A stretch of 64,000 nt of DNA from VRUE01 sp963742535. GTDB lineage: Bacteria > Actinomycetota > Thermoleophilia > Solirubrobacterales > 70-9. The DNA is taken from contig CAVUMC010000002.1 of the NCBI GenBank assembly GCA_963742535.1, positions 1,798,001 through 1,862,000 of the forward strand. Direction: 5' to 3'. Below are positions 25,679 to 34,727 of the stretch, one piece after another. Positions within the stretch are counted from its first letter, which is position 1, and the number at the start of each line of letters is the position of its first letter. The translations under genes and the position numbers were made by a program. The notes beneath the pieces are model-generated. The model saw only the letters and a program-made list of their open reading frames with translations, searched no databases and was not told the DNA's origin.

Positions 25679-27739
25679 GTGGCAAAGGACACCGAGAAGC
25701 TGATCCGTCAGCTCTCGCTGATCTCGTTCCTGATGGCTCAGGGGAGGCCGGTATCGGCCCTCGAGATCAAGCGCGAGGTTGAGGGCTACAGCGACATGAA
25801 CGACGACGCGTTCGCGCGGCGCTTCTACGCGGACCGAGCCGAGCTCGAGAGCCTCGGGATCGAGCTCGGGGTCGAGAAGCCCGGCGAGGGCTTTTTCGAG
25901 GCCGAGCTCTACTCGCTGCCGCCGGAGAACTTCTACCTCGAATCGATCAAATTCGAGGACGACGAGCTGGCGGCGATGAGCACGGCGCTGATGCTGCTCT
26001 CCGAAGGCGAATTTGCCTACGCCGAGCCGCTGCGCCTCGCCCTGCAGCAGGTCGCCTGGGGGCACCCCAACCCGCTCAAGGAGGGCGAGCACGCGCCGGT
26101 TGAGATGGCGATGACCGCCTCGGCGGGGGGACGCGAGCTCTCCCAGCGCCTCTCCAAGATCGAGACTGCGATCTCGCGCCGCAAGACGGTCGAGTTCACC
26201 TACTACACGATGGAGCGCGACGAGACCGAAAAGCGCAAGGTCGATCCCTACCACCTGGTCTTCCGCGGCGGCCAGTTCTATTTGATCGGCCACGCCCATG
26301 AGCGCGGCGCGGCGCGCGTCTTCCGTCTCTCGCGGATCCAGGGCAAGGTCGGCTACGCCTCCAAGGCCGAGCACGACTTCTCGCCCCCCGAGGACTTCGA
26401 CCGCCGCGACTACGGCCAGCGAGCCGACTGGCAGCTGGGCGAGAGCCAGGGCCGGGCCAAGATCTTCGTCCGCGATCGCATCGCCTGGTTGATCGAGCGC
26501 GACTTCGGCGCCTACGGCGAGCTGCGCCCGGCGAAGAAGGCCGACGGCGCCCCCGGCAAAGGCTGCGTCTATGAGACCGATTACGCCTCGCCGCGCGAGC
26601 TGATCGCCTGGGTCTTGCGCTGGCGCCAGAACGCCGAGGTGCTGGCGCCCGACAAGCTGCGCGAGGAAGCGCAGGGTCGTCTCAGCCTCCTGCACGAGCG
26701 CCATCGCAACGGCTTCGAGTCAGCCGAGATCGTTGACCGGCCGTTGCGCGACGTGCCCAAGCGCAGCCGCTCCAACGGCCGCGGCGAAGCGGCGATTCGG
26801 CCCGAGCGCTTCGCTCGCCTGGTCACCCTCGCCGGCCTGCTGATCGAATCGGCGAAAGCGGAGGACCGGCTACGGCTCAGCGAGCTGCGCCAGCGGCTCG
26901 AACTGACCGACGAGGAGCTGCGCGAGGACATCGACCTGCTCAACGTCGTCAACTTCGGCGGCGGCACCTACGTCCTCTACGCCGAAATCCAGGGCGACGA
27001 GATCGAGGTCGACTCCCAGCCCTACGGCGACAACTTCGCCCGCCCCGCCCGCCTGCTGCCGCTCGAGGCCAAGGCCCTGGTCGCCGCGATCGATCTCTTC
27101 GGCGACCACCTGCCGCAGGGCGGCCTGCAGACCGCCCGCACCAAGATCGTCGAGGCGCTGGGTCACGACCCCTCCGAGGAGGGCCTGGAGATCGCCTCCA
27201 GCAGCAGCGGAGATGCCGAGGTGGCGCAGCGGGTCAACGAAGCGATCGGCTCGCACCGGGTGCTGGAGATTCAGTACTACAAGGAGAACGAGGACCAGTT
27301 CACCAAACGCGCCGTTGAGCCCTACCGCCTGGAGAACGGCAAAGAGGGCTGGTACGTCGAGTGCTACGACCTGACCAAAGACGGCGTGCGCCACTTCAAG
27401 CTCGACCGGATCAAGGAGGCAATGCTCTCCAAGGACAGCTTCGAGCCGCGGCCTGAGGTCGAGGAGCTGGCCGGGGTCGAGGGTTGGATGACCCACGGCG
27501 AGGTGCCGACCGCGCACGTTGCTCGCGTCTGGGTCTCACCCGAGCGCGCCCGCTGGCTGCGCGAGGAGCGCACCGTGGTCGAGGAGCTGGCCGACGGCGC
27601 CGTCGTCGTCGAGCTGCCCTATGCCGGCACCTCTTGGCTGGTCCGCGAGATCCTCCGCGGCGCCGGCGACCTGGTCGTGCTCGAGCCCGAGGACGCGCGC
27701 GAGGCCATCGCCAAGGAGCTCGCGGCGAGTACTGGGTGA
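25679..27739 (+). CDS. pafBC: Fused PafB-PafC-type WYL-domain transcriptional regulator
   Basis: 686 aa made of two tandem copies of the same plan: a winged-helix N-terminus (residues 1-60), a WYL domain (about 155-225 with RKTVEFTYYTM, VDPYHLVFRGGQFYLIGH) and a WCX extension, then a second winged helix (about 375-430) and a second WYL domain (about 525-590 with HRVLEIQYYKENE, VEPYRLENGKEGWYVECY). In most actinobacteria PafB and PafC are separate proteins that heterodimerise and activate DNA-damage genes independently of LexA. Here they are one chain. The start is GTG 25679. The second YAFDI-like ligand pocket is intact by eye. Confidence 0.85.
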   Translation: MAKDTEKLIRQLSLISFLMAQGRPVSALEIKREVEGYSDMNDDAFARRFYADRAELESLGIELGVEKPGEGFFEAELYSLPPENFYLESIKFEDDELAAMSTALMLLSEGEFAYAEPLRLALQQVAWGHPNPLKEGEHAPVEMAMTASAGGRELSQRLSKIETAISRRKTVEFTYYTMERDETEKRKVDPYHLVFRGGQFYLIGHAHERGAARVFRLSRIQGKVGYASKAEHDFSPPEDFDRRDYGQRADWQLGESQGRAKIFVRDRIAWLIERDFGAYGELRPAKKADGAPGKGCVYETDYASPRELIAWVLRWRQNAEVLAPDKLREEAQGRLSLLHERHRNGFESAEIVDRPLRDVPKRSRSNGRGEAAIRPERFARLVTLAGLLIESAKAEDRLRLSELRQRLELTDEELREDIDLLNVVNFGGGTYVLYAEIQGDEIEVDSQPYGDNFARPARLLPLEAKALVAAIDLFGDHLPQGGLQTARTKIVEALGHDPSEEGLEIASSSSGDAEVAQRVNEAIGSHRVLEIQYYKENEDQFTKRAVEPYRLENGKEGWYVECYDLTKDGVRHFKLDRIKEAMLSKDSFEPRPEVEELAGVEGWMTHGEVPTAHVARVWVSPERARWLREERTVVEELADGAVVVELPYAGTSWLVREILRGAGDLVVLEPEDAREAIAKELAASTG

Positions 27740-27747
27740 CGAGCGCC

Positions 27748-27775
27748 AACCCCGGCAGGGGTTTCGCTTAACTTT
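27748..27775 (+). terminator. Weak intrinsic terminator after pafBC
   Basis: AACCCC (27748-27753) and GGGGTT (27758-27763) form a 6-bp stem with a GGCA loop, followed by CGCTTAACTTTTT. The T-run is about nine bases from the stem, so termination is likely inefficient. Confidence 0.35.
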
Positions 27776-27786
27776 TTCGAGCCACG

Positions 27787-28578
27787 TTGGTGGCTGAGGA
27801 CAATGGGCAGCGGCGAAAAAGTACAAGACGCTTCACCCCTACCGAGGTTGGCGCTGGCGTGACCCAGGCTCCCGGCCACGACGAGGTTCTGAAGGTCGTG
27901 GCGCCGAATCCGGGGCCGATGACGCTCGAAGGGACTAACACTTACCTCTACGGGTCGGGGCCATGCACGGTGATCGATCCGGGGCCGGATGACGCTGGGC
28001 ACCTCGATGCGATTCGTGTTGCTGCCGAGGAGCGCGGGGGGATCGGACTCGTGTTGCTCACGCACGGTCACGGGGACCACGCCGATGGGGCGGAGCGGCT
28101 TGGGGTTGAGGTCGTTCGGCCAAGCGATGGGGAGGAGCACGGCGCCCTGCGCGCTGTCGCCACACCGGGTCACGCCCCCGATCACGTCTGCCTGATGACG
28201 AGCGACGGAGTTTGCTTCAGCGGCGACCTCGTGCTTGGCGAAGGCTCGACCTTCGTTCCGCCCGACGGCGGCTCGCTCACCGCCTACATGGACTCGCTGC
28301 GCCGCCTGCAGGCTGAGCCGATCGAGTTGATCTGCCCCGGCCACGGGCCTTGGATCACCGATCCGGCTGCGAAGCTGGCCGAGTACGTCGAGCACCGCGA
28401 GATGCGCGAGCGCCGCCTGCTCGCCGCGCTCGAGCGCGGCGAGCGCTCCCGCAAAGACCTGCTCGCCGAGGCCTGGAGCGACGTCCCCGAGGGGCTGCGC
28501 CCCGCCGCCGAGCTGGTCATGCAGGCCCACCTCGAGAAGCTCGCGGCGGAGGGACGCTTGCCCGAAGGCGTCGCTTAG
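27787..28578 (+). CDS. Metallo-beta-lactamase-fold hydrolase (LACTB2-like)
   Basis: 263 aa. The MBL core shows NTYLYGSG at the first strands, the zinc motif LTHGHGDHADG (H-x-H-x-D-H), a His in TPGHAPDH, an Asp in CFSGDLVLGEGS and His in CPGHGPW. The last 60 residues (REMRERRLLAALERGERSRKDLLAEAW...) form a winged helix as in LACTB2-type RNases and hydrolases. The start is TTG 27787 or GTG 27790; a GTG at 27859 would also keep the whole domain. The final TAG overlaps the convergent neighbour's stop by two bases. Confidence 0.85.
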   Translation: MVAEDNGQRRKSTRRFTPTEVGAGVTQAPGHDEVLKVVAPNPGPMTLEGTNTYLYGSGPCTVIDPGPDDAGHLDAIRVAAEERGGIGLVLLTHGHGDHADGAERLGVEVVRPSDGEEHGALRAVATPGHAPDHVCLMTSDGVCFSGDLVLGEGSTFVPPDGGSLTAYMDSLRRLQAEPIELICPGHGPWITDPAAKLAEYVEHREMRERRLLAALERGERSRKDLLAEAWSDVPEGLRPAAELVMQAHLEKLAAEGRLPEGVA

Positions 28579-30032
28579 CGGTCGAGTCGGTAGCGCGCCA
28601 GGGCGAACCCCTGGCCCGAACCGAGGCGATTGCCGAGCGTGGGTCCGGCAACGATCGCCCGTTTGCCACGGATCGCGATGTCGGTTGCGGAGGCCCTGAC
28701 GCCCGGGAAGGGGGTGGAGATCCGCCCGTGCTTGCCGAAGGAATGATCGGGCCTGCCGTGGGCGGTCAGGCGAACCAAGATGAACCTGGGAGAGACCCGG
28801 CCGGCAAATACGGGAGAGACCCGGCCGGCAAGCAGCGGCCTGCCCCGGGGGTCCACCGCGAGGGCGTCGACGCTGCTGCCTTCCCCGGGGAGCCGGATCG
28901 CGACTTCGCCGTTACGGCCGAAGCCGGTATCGAGCGTTCCGTCGGCGTTCCACCGGCTCAGAACCTCGAATCCGGGTCCGTACTGCGTTTCCGTCAATGA
29001 GGCGTCACGCAGCACCACGATGCGTCCGCGGCGATCAACCGCGATCTGGCGCGCGCGGGACTCCGGCGGCGTGATGCCGAGGAGGCCGGCGGAGCCGAAG
29101 CTTGGATCGCGCCCACCCGATTCATCCAGCCGCAGCAGCAGCCCGCCGCCAAAGCCCTCGCAGTTGGCGCCGTCGTTCTGGTCGGTGGCGTAGTAAATCG
29201 CGCCTCCGTGGACTGCGACGCCGCCCATGGACGGGTGCTGTTCGAGGTTGACGGGTTCGCGCTGGTCGAGCATGACTCCGCCTTTGCCGAAGCCGGCGTC
29301 CAAGTTGCCGTCGGTGAGCAGGCGCGCAAGGAAGGCGGAATGGTGAGGCTGTTCTCCCGCGTCGCGACAGGGTGCGATGGCGGCAACCGTGGTGCCGGCA
29401 ACGACGAGCCTCCCCTGGCCGTCGATCGCGAAGTCCTCCGGCAGCACGTCGACAGGCGTTCCAGTCGGCCCGTGCGGGTCGACGATCTGCGGCGCGGGCA
29501 GGCCGAAGTCGGTGAGCAGGATGCCGTCGTCGCCGAACGAGGTGTCGAACTTGCCTCCGCCGGAGAGCTTGGTGACCATCGCCACCCCGCCGCCCTTGGC
29601 GAAGCGCGAGGCGGCCAGGACGAGAATGCGCCCACCCGCATCCACTGTCACGTCCTTGATCAGGGTCTGCCCTTCGCCCGCTACGGGCAGGTCGACGTGC
29701 CCGTTGTTGCCGAAGCGCCGGTCGATCTTGCCGTCGCGCCTGAGGACCGCGACGGTGCGTTCCCCGGCGACAACGACTCGACCCCCGGGCATGTCGTCGG
29801 TGGCGACGACCGCTCCAAGTCGGCCGGGTTGGCGAAGGATTCCGACTTCCACGTTCCGCTCTCGCACCGGCGTCACCAAGAGTCCTCGGTCGCCGAAGCT
29901 GGGATCGAGGTCGCCGGGACGGGCCGCGGCGGTGCCGGTCATCGATGTCAACAGCAGGGCGACGGCCGCCATCCACAGCCAAGGCCGGCCGCGCCTGTGA
30001 ATCCGGATCTGGCTCCGAATCTCCCTGATCAT
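28575..30032 (-). CDS. Secreted delta-60-repeat protein
   Basis: 485 aa. A signal peptide (hydrophobic residues about 22-38, ending TAAA) is followed directly by DLDPSFGDRG. Seven copies of the delta-60 signature are visible: DLDPSFGDRG, KIDRRFGNNG, KFDTSFGDDG, NLDAGFGKGG, RDPSFGSAG, TLDTGFGRNG and RPDHSFGKHG. They predict a beta-propeller-like exported protein, and function is unknown for the family. The ATG at 30032 has GGGGGAGAG upstream. A 20-bp direct repeat at 28788-28831 duplicates eight residues (AGRVSPxF). It converges on the MBL gene. Confidence 0.8.
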   Translation of the reverse strand: MIREIRSQIRIHRRGRPWLWMAAVALLLTSMTGTAAARPGDLDPSFGDRGLLVTPVRERNVEVGILRQPGRLGAVVATDDMPGGRVVVAGERTVAVLRRDGKIDRRFGNNGHVDLPVAGEGQTLIKDVTVDAGGRILVLAASRFAKGGGVAMVTKLSGGGKFDTSFGDDGILLTDFGLPAPQIVDPHGPTGTPVDVLPEDFAIDGQGRLVVAGTTVAAIAPCRDAGEQPHHSAFLARLLTDGNLDAGFGKGGVMLDQREPVNLEQHPSMGGVAVHGGAIYYATDQNDGANCEGFGGGLLLRLDESGGRDPSFGSAGLLGITPPESRARQIAVDRRGRIVVLRDASLTETQYGPGFEVLSRWNADGTLDTGFGRNGEVAIRLPGEGSSVDALAVDPRGRPLLAGRVSPVFAGRVSPRFILVRLTAHGRPDHSFGKHGRISTPFPGVRASATDIAIRGKRAIVAGPTLGNRLGSGQGFALARYRLDR

Positions 30033-30148
30033 CAACGTCTCTCCCCCGGTGGTTTTTGGCCTTTTCGGCAACACCGACACGCTCACCGCTAAAAAGTATT
30101 GGTGCCTGAGCAAACCTGGCTAGGCAGCCAACCTGATACATACATCGG

Positions 30149-32533
30149 GTGAGTTCGAGCAAGGCAGGAAGCGCGGTTCGGGTCGGGCTGCTCGCGGGCA
30201 TCGCCGGAACCGGCCTGACCGCCGCGGCGGCAGCAGCGGCTTGGCACTGGCTCGGCCGGCGGCCGTTGCCGAAGCAGAAGGGGACGATCTCGCTCGCCGG
30301 CCTCGAGGGGCCGGTCAGCATCGACCGTGACCGTTGGGGGGTGCCGCACATCGCCGCCGGCCACGAGCGCGACCTCTGGTTTGCCGAGGGCTTCTGCCAC
30401 GGCCAGGATCGGCTCTGGCAGATGGACTTCTACCGACGAGTCGTCTCCGGGCGCCTCTCTGAAATGGCCGGTGCCGAGACCCTTCCGGTCGACCGGCTGA
30501 TGCTGACGCTCGGCGTCCGCCGCACCGCTGAACGCGAGGTGGAGGGCCTCGACCCCGAGCTGCTCGCCCTGCTCGAGCGCTTCTGCGAGGGGGTCAACGC
30601 CGCCGCCGCGGCCGCCAAGGCCCTGCCCTTCGAGATGCAATTGCTGCGCCTCTCCTGGAAGCCCTGGCGGCCGGTCGACATCCTCAGCCTCGGCAAGCTG
30701 CTCGCCTTTGGCCTCTCGACCAATTGGGAGCGTGAGCTGTTGCGCGCCGACATGGTGCGCGCCCTCGGCCCCGAGCTGGCGGCCAAGCTCGACCCCACCT
30801 ACCCGGCCGACAACCCAATCGTCACCCAGGAAGCCTGGTCGGGGGACGGTCTCGGCATGGTCGAGCAGATCGACGCCGTGCGCCGCACGCTCGGCCTCGC
30901 CGCCGAGGCCAGTGGCTCGAACAATTGGGCGGTCTCGGGCAGTCTCAGCGCCAGCGGCGCGCCCGTGATCGCCGGCGACCCGCACCTGCCCCAGAGCATG
31001 CCGGGCATCTGGTACCAGGTCGGCCTCACCCTCGGTGACCGTTTCGTCCGCGGTGCCTCGCTGCCGGGCATGCCCGGCGTCTACATGGGTCAGAACAACG
31101 ACGTCTGCTGGACCTTCACCAACGTCATGGCCGACGTCGAGGACCTCTTCATCGAGCGCCTCGACGGCGATCGCTACCTCTTCGAAGACGAGTGGCGGCC
31201 ACTGGAGATCGTGCGCGAGGAGATTCCGGTCAAAGGCCGCGACGCGCCGGAGCTGCTCGATGTGCGCATCACCCACCACGGGCCGATCGTCAACGAGGCT
31301 CTGGGCGCCGATGAGTCCGAGCCGCTGGCGCTGCGCTGGCAGGCGCTCGACCAGCCGACTGCCTTCAAGGGCATGTTCGAGATGCACGAGATCGATTCGG
31401 GCCCGGCGCTGATCGCCAAACTGGCCGAGCACAGCTCGCCCGCCTCCAACCTGATCTGGGCCGATCGCCACGGTTCGATTGGCTACAAGCTGATCGGCCG
31501 CCTACCGCTGCGTAAGGGCGGCTGTCCCGACCTGCCGAAGCCGGGCTGGAGCGGCGAGTACGAGTGGGAGGGGACGATCCCCTACGAGGAATTGCCGGAG
31601 GCGGTCGACCCCGAGAGCGGCTTCCTGGTTACGGCCAACAACCGCATCGTCGGTGACGAGTACCCACACCACATCACCAGCGAGTGGCTCGACGGCTTCC
31701 GCGCCAAGCGGATCGAGCAGCTCTTGCGCGCCAGTGACGAGCACGACATCGAGAGCTTCGAGGCGATGCAGTCCGACAACCTCTCGCTGCCGGGCCTGGA
31801 GGCGGCACGGCGCCTGGTCCGCTTGCACCCGCTGGGACAGCGCGAGCGCAGCGCGATCGAGCGCTTGCGCAGCTGGGACGGGAGGCTCGACCCGGACTCG
31901 ATCGCCGGCACGATCTACCAGGCCTTCCTGTTGCGCCTGGCGCGCGAGGTGGTGCGGGCCGCGATCGGCGACCGCGACCTCTGCGAGCGCTGGCTCGACC
32001 GCGCCGACAACGGCTTCACCCCGCACACCACTTCGCCCTGGCGCTGGCACTCGCACCTGATGAAGCTTTGGGAGGAGGGCGACGAGGAACTGATCGGCCG
32101 TCCCTGGGACGAGCTCGTGCTGGAGGCGCTCAGCGGCGCCCTCGACGACCTCAGCGATCGCTTCGGCCCCGACGCGGAGGCGTGGCGCTGGGGAAAGGTG
32201 CACGAGATGGAGTTCCCGCACCCGCTCGGCGAGGCGAACCCGCTGCTGCGCCGCCTGCTCAACCGCCGCGTCCGCGCCGGCGGCGCCCAGGAGACGGTGA
32301 GCCAAATCGCCTACGACCCCAACGACCCCTATAGGGCCGTCTGGGCGCCGAGCTGGCGCATGGTCGCCGAACCGACCGCCCCGGAGCGTTCGCGCTGGCA
32401 GATGTTCACCGGTCAGTCCGGGCACCCGGCCAGCCGCCACTACGACGACCTGCAGGCCGACTGGCTCGAGGGTCGCACCCAGCCGATGGCCGGCGACGGT
32501 CCCTGGCGCAAGCTAAATCTCATTCCCGCTTAG
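30149..32533 (+). CDS. Penicillin acylase-family Ntn-hydrolase
   Basis: 794 aa. An N-terminal membrane anchor (about 11-35) is followed by the alpha-subunit region with VSIDRDRWGVPHI and GFCHGQDRLWQMDF. The beta-subunit begins at the autocatalytic site with Ser257 of SGSNNWAVSG, the N-terminal nucleophile, then GDPHLPQSMPGIWYQ, NNDVCWTFTN and VTANNRI. The family cleaves amides such as beta-lactam side chains or acyl-homoserine lactones after self-processing outside the membrane; the substrate here cannot be told. The start is GTG 30149. It is divergent from the delta-60 gene (116-base gap). Confidence 0.9.
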   Translation: MSSSKAGSAVRVGLLAGIAGTGLTAAAAAAAWHWLGRRPLPKQKGTISLAGLEGPVSIDRDRWGVPHIAAGHERDLWFAEGFCHGQDRLWQMDFYRRVVSGRLSEMAGAETLPVDRLMLTLGVRRTAEREVEGLDPELLALLERFCEGVNAAAAAAKALPFEMQLLRLSWKPWRPVDILSLGKLLAFGLSTNWERELLRADMVRALGPELAAKLDPTYPADNPIVTQEAWSGDGLGMVEQIDAVRRTLGLAAEASGSNNWAVSGSLSASGAPVIAGDPHLPQSMPGIWYQVGLTLGDRFVRGASLPGMPGVYMGQNNDVCWTFTNVMADVEDLFIERLDGDRYLFEDEWRPLEIVREEIPVKGRDAPELLDVRITHHGPIVNEALGADESEPLALRWQALDQPTAFKGMFEMHEIDSGPALIAKLAEHSSPASNLIWADRHGSIGYKLIGRLPLRKGGCPDLPKPGWSGEYEWEGTIPYEELPEAVDPESGFLVTANNRIVGDEYPHHITSEWLDGFRAKRIEQLLRASDEHDIESFEAMQSDNLSLPGLEAARRLVRLHPLGQRERSAIERLRSWDGRLDPDSIAGTIYQAFLLRLAREVVRAAIGDRDLCERWLDRADNGFTPHTTSPWRWHSHLMKLWEEGDEELIGRPWDELVLEALSGALDDLSDRFGPDAEAWRWGKVHEMEFPHPLGEANPLLRRLLNRRVRAGGAQETVSQIAYDPNDPYRAVWAPSWRMVAEPTAPERSRWQMFTGQSGHPASRHYDDLQADWLEGRTQPMAGDGPWRKLNLIPA

Positions 32534-32576
32534 CGGCAGACCGAATCGATCGGGCGCTGCAATGGTTGGGGACGTA

Positions 32577-33980
32577 ATGCGTCCGCTTCGTCCAGTCGTC
32601 GCGGCCGTGCTGCTGCTCGCGCTCGGCCTCGCGGCGACCTCGGCCGCTGCAAAGACCGTCCACTTCGATGGGCGGGGCGTCCGCGTGCCCGCGGGATGGC
32701 CCGTCTACCGGCTCGCCGAGCAGCCGAAGACCTGCGTCAGGCTCGACCGCCGCGCTGTCTATCTAGGCACGCCCGGGACCGAACAGCGCTGCCCGGCGGA
32801 GGCGATGGGCGCTCGCCGCGCGATCCTGGTTGAGCCGCGCTCGGCGATTCGAGCCCGAGCCGGCGCCAGCGCCGTCGAAGCGCCGCCACCCTCTTCGCCC
32901 GGACCCGTCTCCTCGCCTGAAGCTTTCACCGGCCTCGGCTTCGACGCCTGTGCGGCACCGTCCTCGCGTGCGATGGCGGCCTGGGCGGCCTCGCCCTACC
33001 GCGGCATCGGCGTCTACATCGGCGGCTCCAACCGCGGCTGCTCACAGCCCAACCTGACCTCGAAGTGGGTCGAAGAACAGGTCGCCGCCGGTTGGCACCT
33101 GATTCCCACCTACGTCGGCCTGCAGGCCCCTACCAGCGCCTGCAGCAGCTGCGCCGCACTCAGCACCTCCAAAGCCGCCCAGCAGGGCGTCGAAGCGGCC
33201 AGCGACGCGGTCGAAGACGCGGTTGAAATCGGCATGGGTCCTGGCAGCCCGATCTACTTCGACATGGAGGCCTACACGCGCACCACCAGCGCCAGCAACG
33301 CTGTCCTCACCTTCCTCTCCTCCTGGACCAGCCAGCTGCATACGCTCGGCTACGTCTCCGGCGTCTACAGCTCCAGCTCCTCTGGCATCGCTGACCTCGG
33401 CCGCGCGGTCGGCAGCACCACCTACACGCTGCCAGACCACGTCTGGACCGCCAACTGGAACGGCCAGCAGAACACGCTCGATCCTTATCTGCCGTCAACC
33501 GCCTGGCCCAGCCACCAGCGCATTCACCAGTACCGCGGCGGCCACAACGAGAGCTATGGCCTGACCACGATCAACATCGACAACAACTACATCGACGGTG
33601 CCACCGTCGGCGCCACGATCGCGGCGCCGGAACTGCCGCCGCTGACCGTCAAGCACGTCAAGCCCGAAGGCGGGGCGGTGCGCGTCTGGGTGCGCTGCGG
33701 CTGGGCCGAAGGCGAAAGCTGCCCTGGCCAGATCATCCTTCGCACCCACGCGCGGGTTCCGCTCCGCGCCCGTCGCGGCGTGCCGACCAAAGTCGTGCGC
33801 CTCAACGCCGCCCACCGCACCTTCCGGCTCGGCGGTGGCAAGTCCCACAGCTTCCGCGTCGCCCTCAACGAGCGCGGCGCGCCCTTGTTGCGCCTGCGCG
33901 GCGAACTCAAAGCGCAGCTCCTCGTCGCCATCCCGGACGCCCGCGCGACGCGCGCGGTGCGGCTCAGGCTGTCTCGCTAG
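32577..33980 (+). CDS. Secreted DUF1906 (glycoside hydrolase-like, Rv2525c-type) protein
   Basis: 467 aa. The ATG at 32577 has GGGGA seven bases upstream and gives a clean signal peptide ending SAAAK; an ATG at 32562 is possible. After a 100-residue N-terminal region and a Pro-rich linker comes the DUF1906 TIM barrel: GLGFDACAAPS, YIGGSNRGCS, WHLIPTYVGLQAP, IYFDMEAYTR (acidic active-site-like strand), YVSGVYSS, VWTANWNG, IHQYRGG and NIDNNYIDG. A basic C-terminal beta domain follows. Rv2525c-like proteins are exported and thought to act on the cell wall; activity is unproven. Confidence 0.85.
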   Translation: MRPLRPVVAAVLLLALGLAATSAAAKTVHFDGRGVRVPAGWPVYRLAEQPKTCVRLDRRAVYLGTPGTEQRCPAEAMGARRAILVEPRSAIRARAGASAVEAPPPSSPGPVSSPEAFTGLGFDACAAPSSRAMAAWAASPYRGIGVYIGGSNRGCSQPNLTSKWVEEQVAAGWHLIPTYVGLQAPTSACSSCAALSTSKAAQQGVEAASDAVEDAVEIGMGPGSPIYFDMEAYTRTTSASNAVLTFLSSWTSQLHTLGYVSGVYSSSSSGIADLGRAVGSTTYTLPDHVWTANWNGQQNTLDPYLPSTAWPSHQRIHQYRGGHNESYGLTTINIDNNYIDGATVGATIAAPELPPLTVKHVKPEGGAVRVWVRCGWAEGESCPGQIILRTHARVPLRARRGVPTKVVRLNAAHRTFRLGGGKSHSFRVALNERGAPLLRLRGELKAQLLVAIPDARATRAVRLRLSR

Positions 33981-34629
33981 CGGCGCCGAGCCACTCCTCG
34001 CTGGAAGCGCCGGCGACGGATCGGATCAGCTCCACCGACGGGGCGGGCGCCTTATCCGGGGAGCCTGAATCGAAAGGGGGCTGGGGGTCGTACTCGATGC
34101 CGAGCTGGATCGTTTGGGCTACCTCCGGACCGACCTCCTGGGCGACCAGGTGGAAGGCCATGTCGATGCCGGCCGAGACCCCCGCTGCGGTGACCGTCTT
34201 GCCGTCCTCGACGTAGCGGCCGCCGACCGGCTCAGCTCCGTAATCGCGCAGCTGCTCGAGGAAGGGCCAGTAGGTGGTCGCCCGCTTGCCCTCGAGCAGG
34301 CCGGCGGCACCGAGCACCAGCGCACCGGTGCAGACGGAGGTCGTCCACTTGGACTTGGCGTCGATCTCACGCAGCCAGGAGAGCACGGTCTCGTCGGTGA
34401 GCAGCGGCCTGTTCCCTTTGCCTCCCGGTACGAGCACGATGTCAGCGGCGTCGACTTCCTCCAGTGAGTGGTCGGCGTTGAGGCCGAGGGCACCGCAATC
34501 GGTGCGCAATGGCCCCTTCTCGGGACCAACGAACTGCACCTCCCAGCCGGGAACGGAGCGGAGGACCTCGTAAGGCCCGATCGCGTCGAGGGCGGTCAGT
34601 TTCTCGAAGATGAGGATCGCGATTTTCAT
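33964..34629 (-). CDS. DJ-1/PfpI-family protein (isonitrile hydratase-like)
   Basis: 221 aa, one DJ-1/PfpI domain: ILIFEKLTALDAIGPYEVL, DIVLVPGGKG, and the nucleophile elbow with Cys100 in TTSVCTGALVLGAAGLLEGKR, followed by TYWPF. This subgroup includes isonitrile hydratase and the sensor domains of GlxA-like regulators. I chose the ATG at 34629 (GGAG upstream) over the GTG at 34635. It is divergent from a GlxA-family regulator that carries the same domain, suggesting that the regulator controls it. Its 3' end overlaps the DUF1906 gene by 17 bases. Confidence 0.85.
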   Translation of the reverse strand: MKIAILIFEKLTALDAIGPYEVLRSVPGWEVQFVGPEKGPLRTDCGALGLNADHSLEEVDAADIVLVPGGKGNRPLLTDETVLSWLREIDAKSKWTTSVCTGALVLGAAGLLEGKRATTYWPFLEQLRDYGAEPVGGRYVEDGKTVTAAGVSAGIDMAFHLVAQEVGPEVAQTIQLGIEYDPQPPFDSGSPDKAPAPSVELIRSVAGASSEEWLGAASETA

Positions 34630-34727
34630 GGTCACTCCGTGGCTAGACGACGTTTGCTGTTCCAGGATCGCGTCGCGCGGTCGCTCCGTCGAGTGGCAGG
34701 ATTGCCAATCTTCGCTAGATTTCTGCC

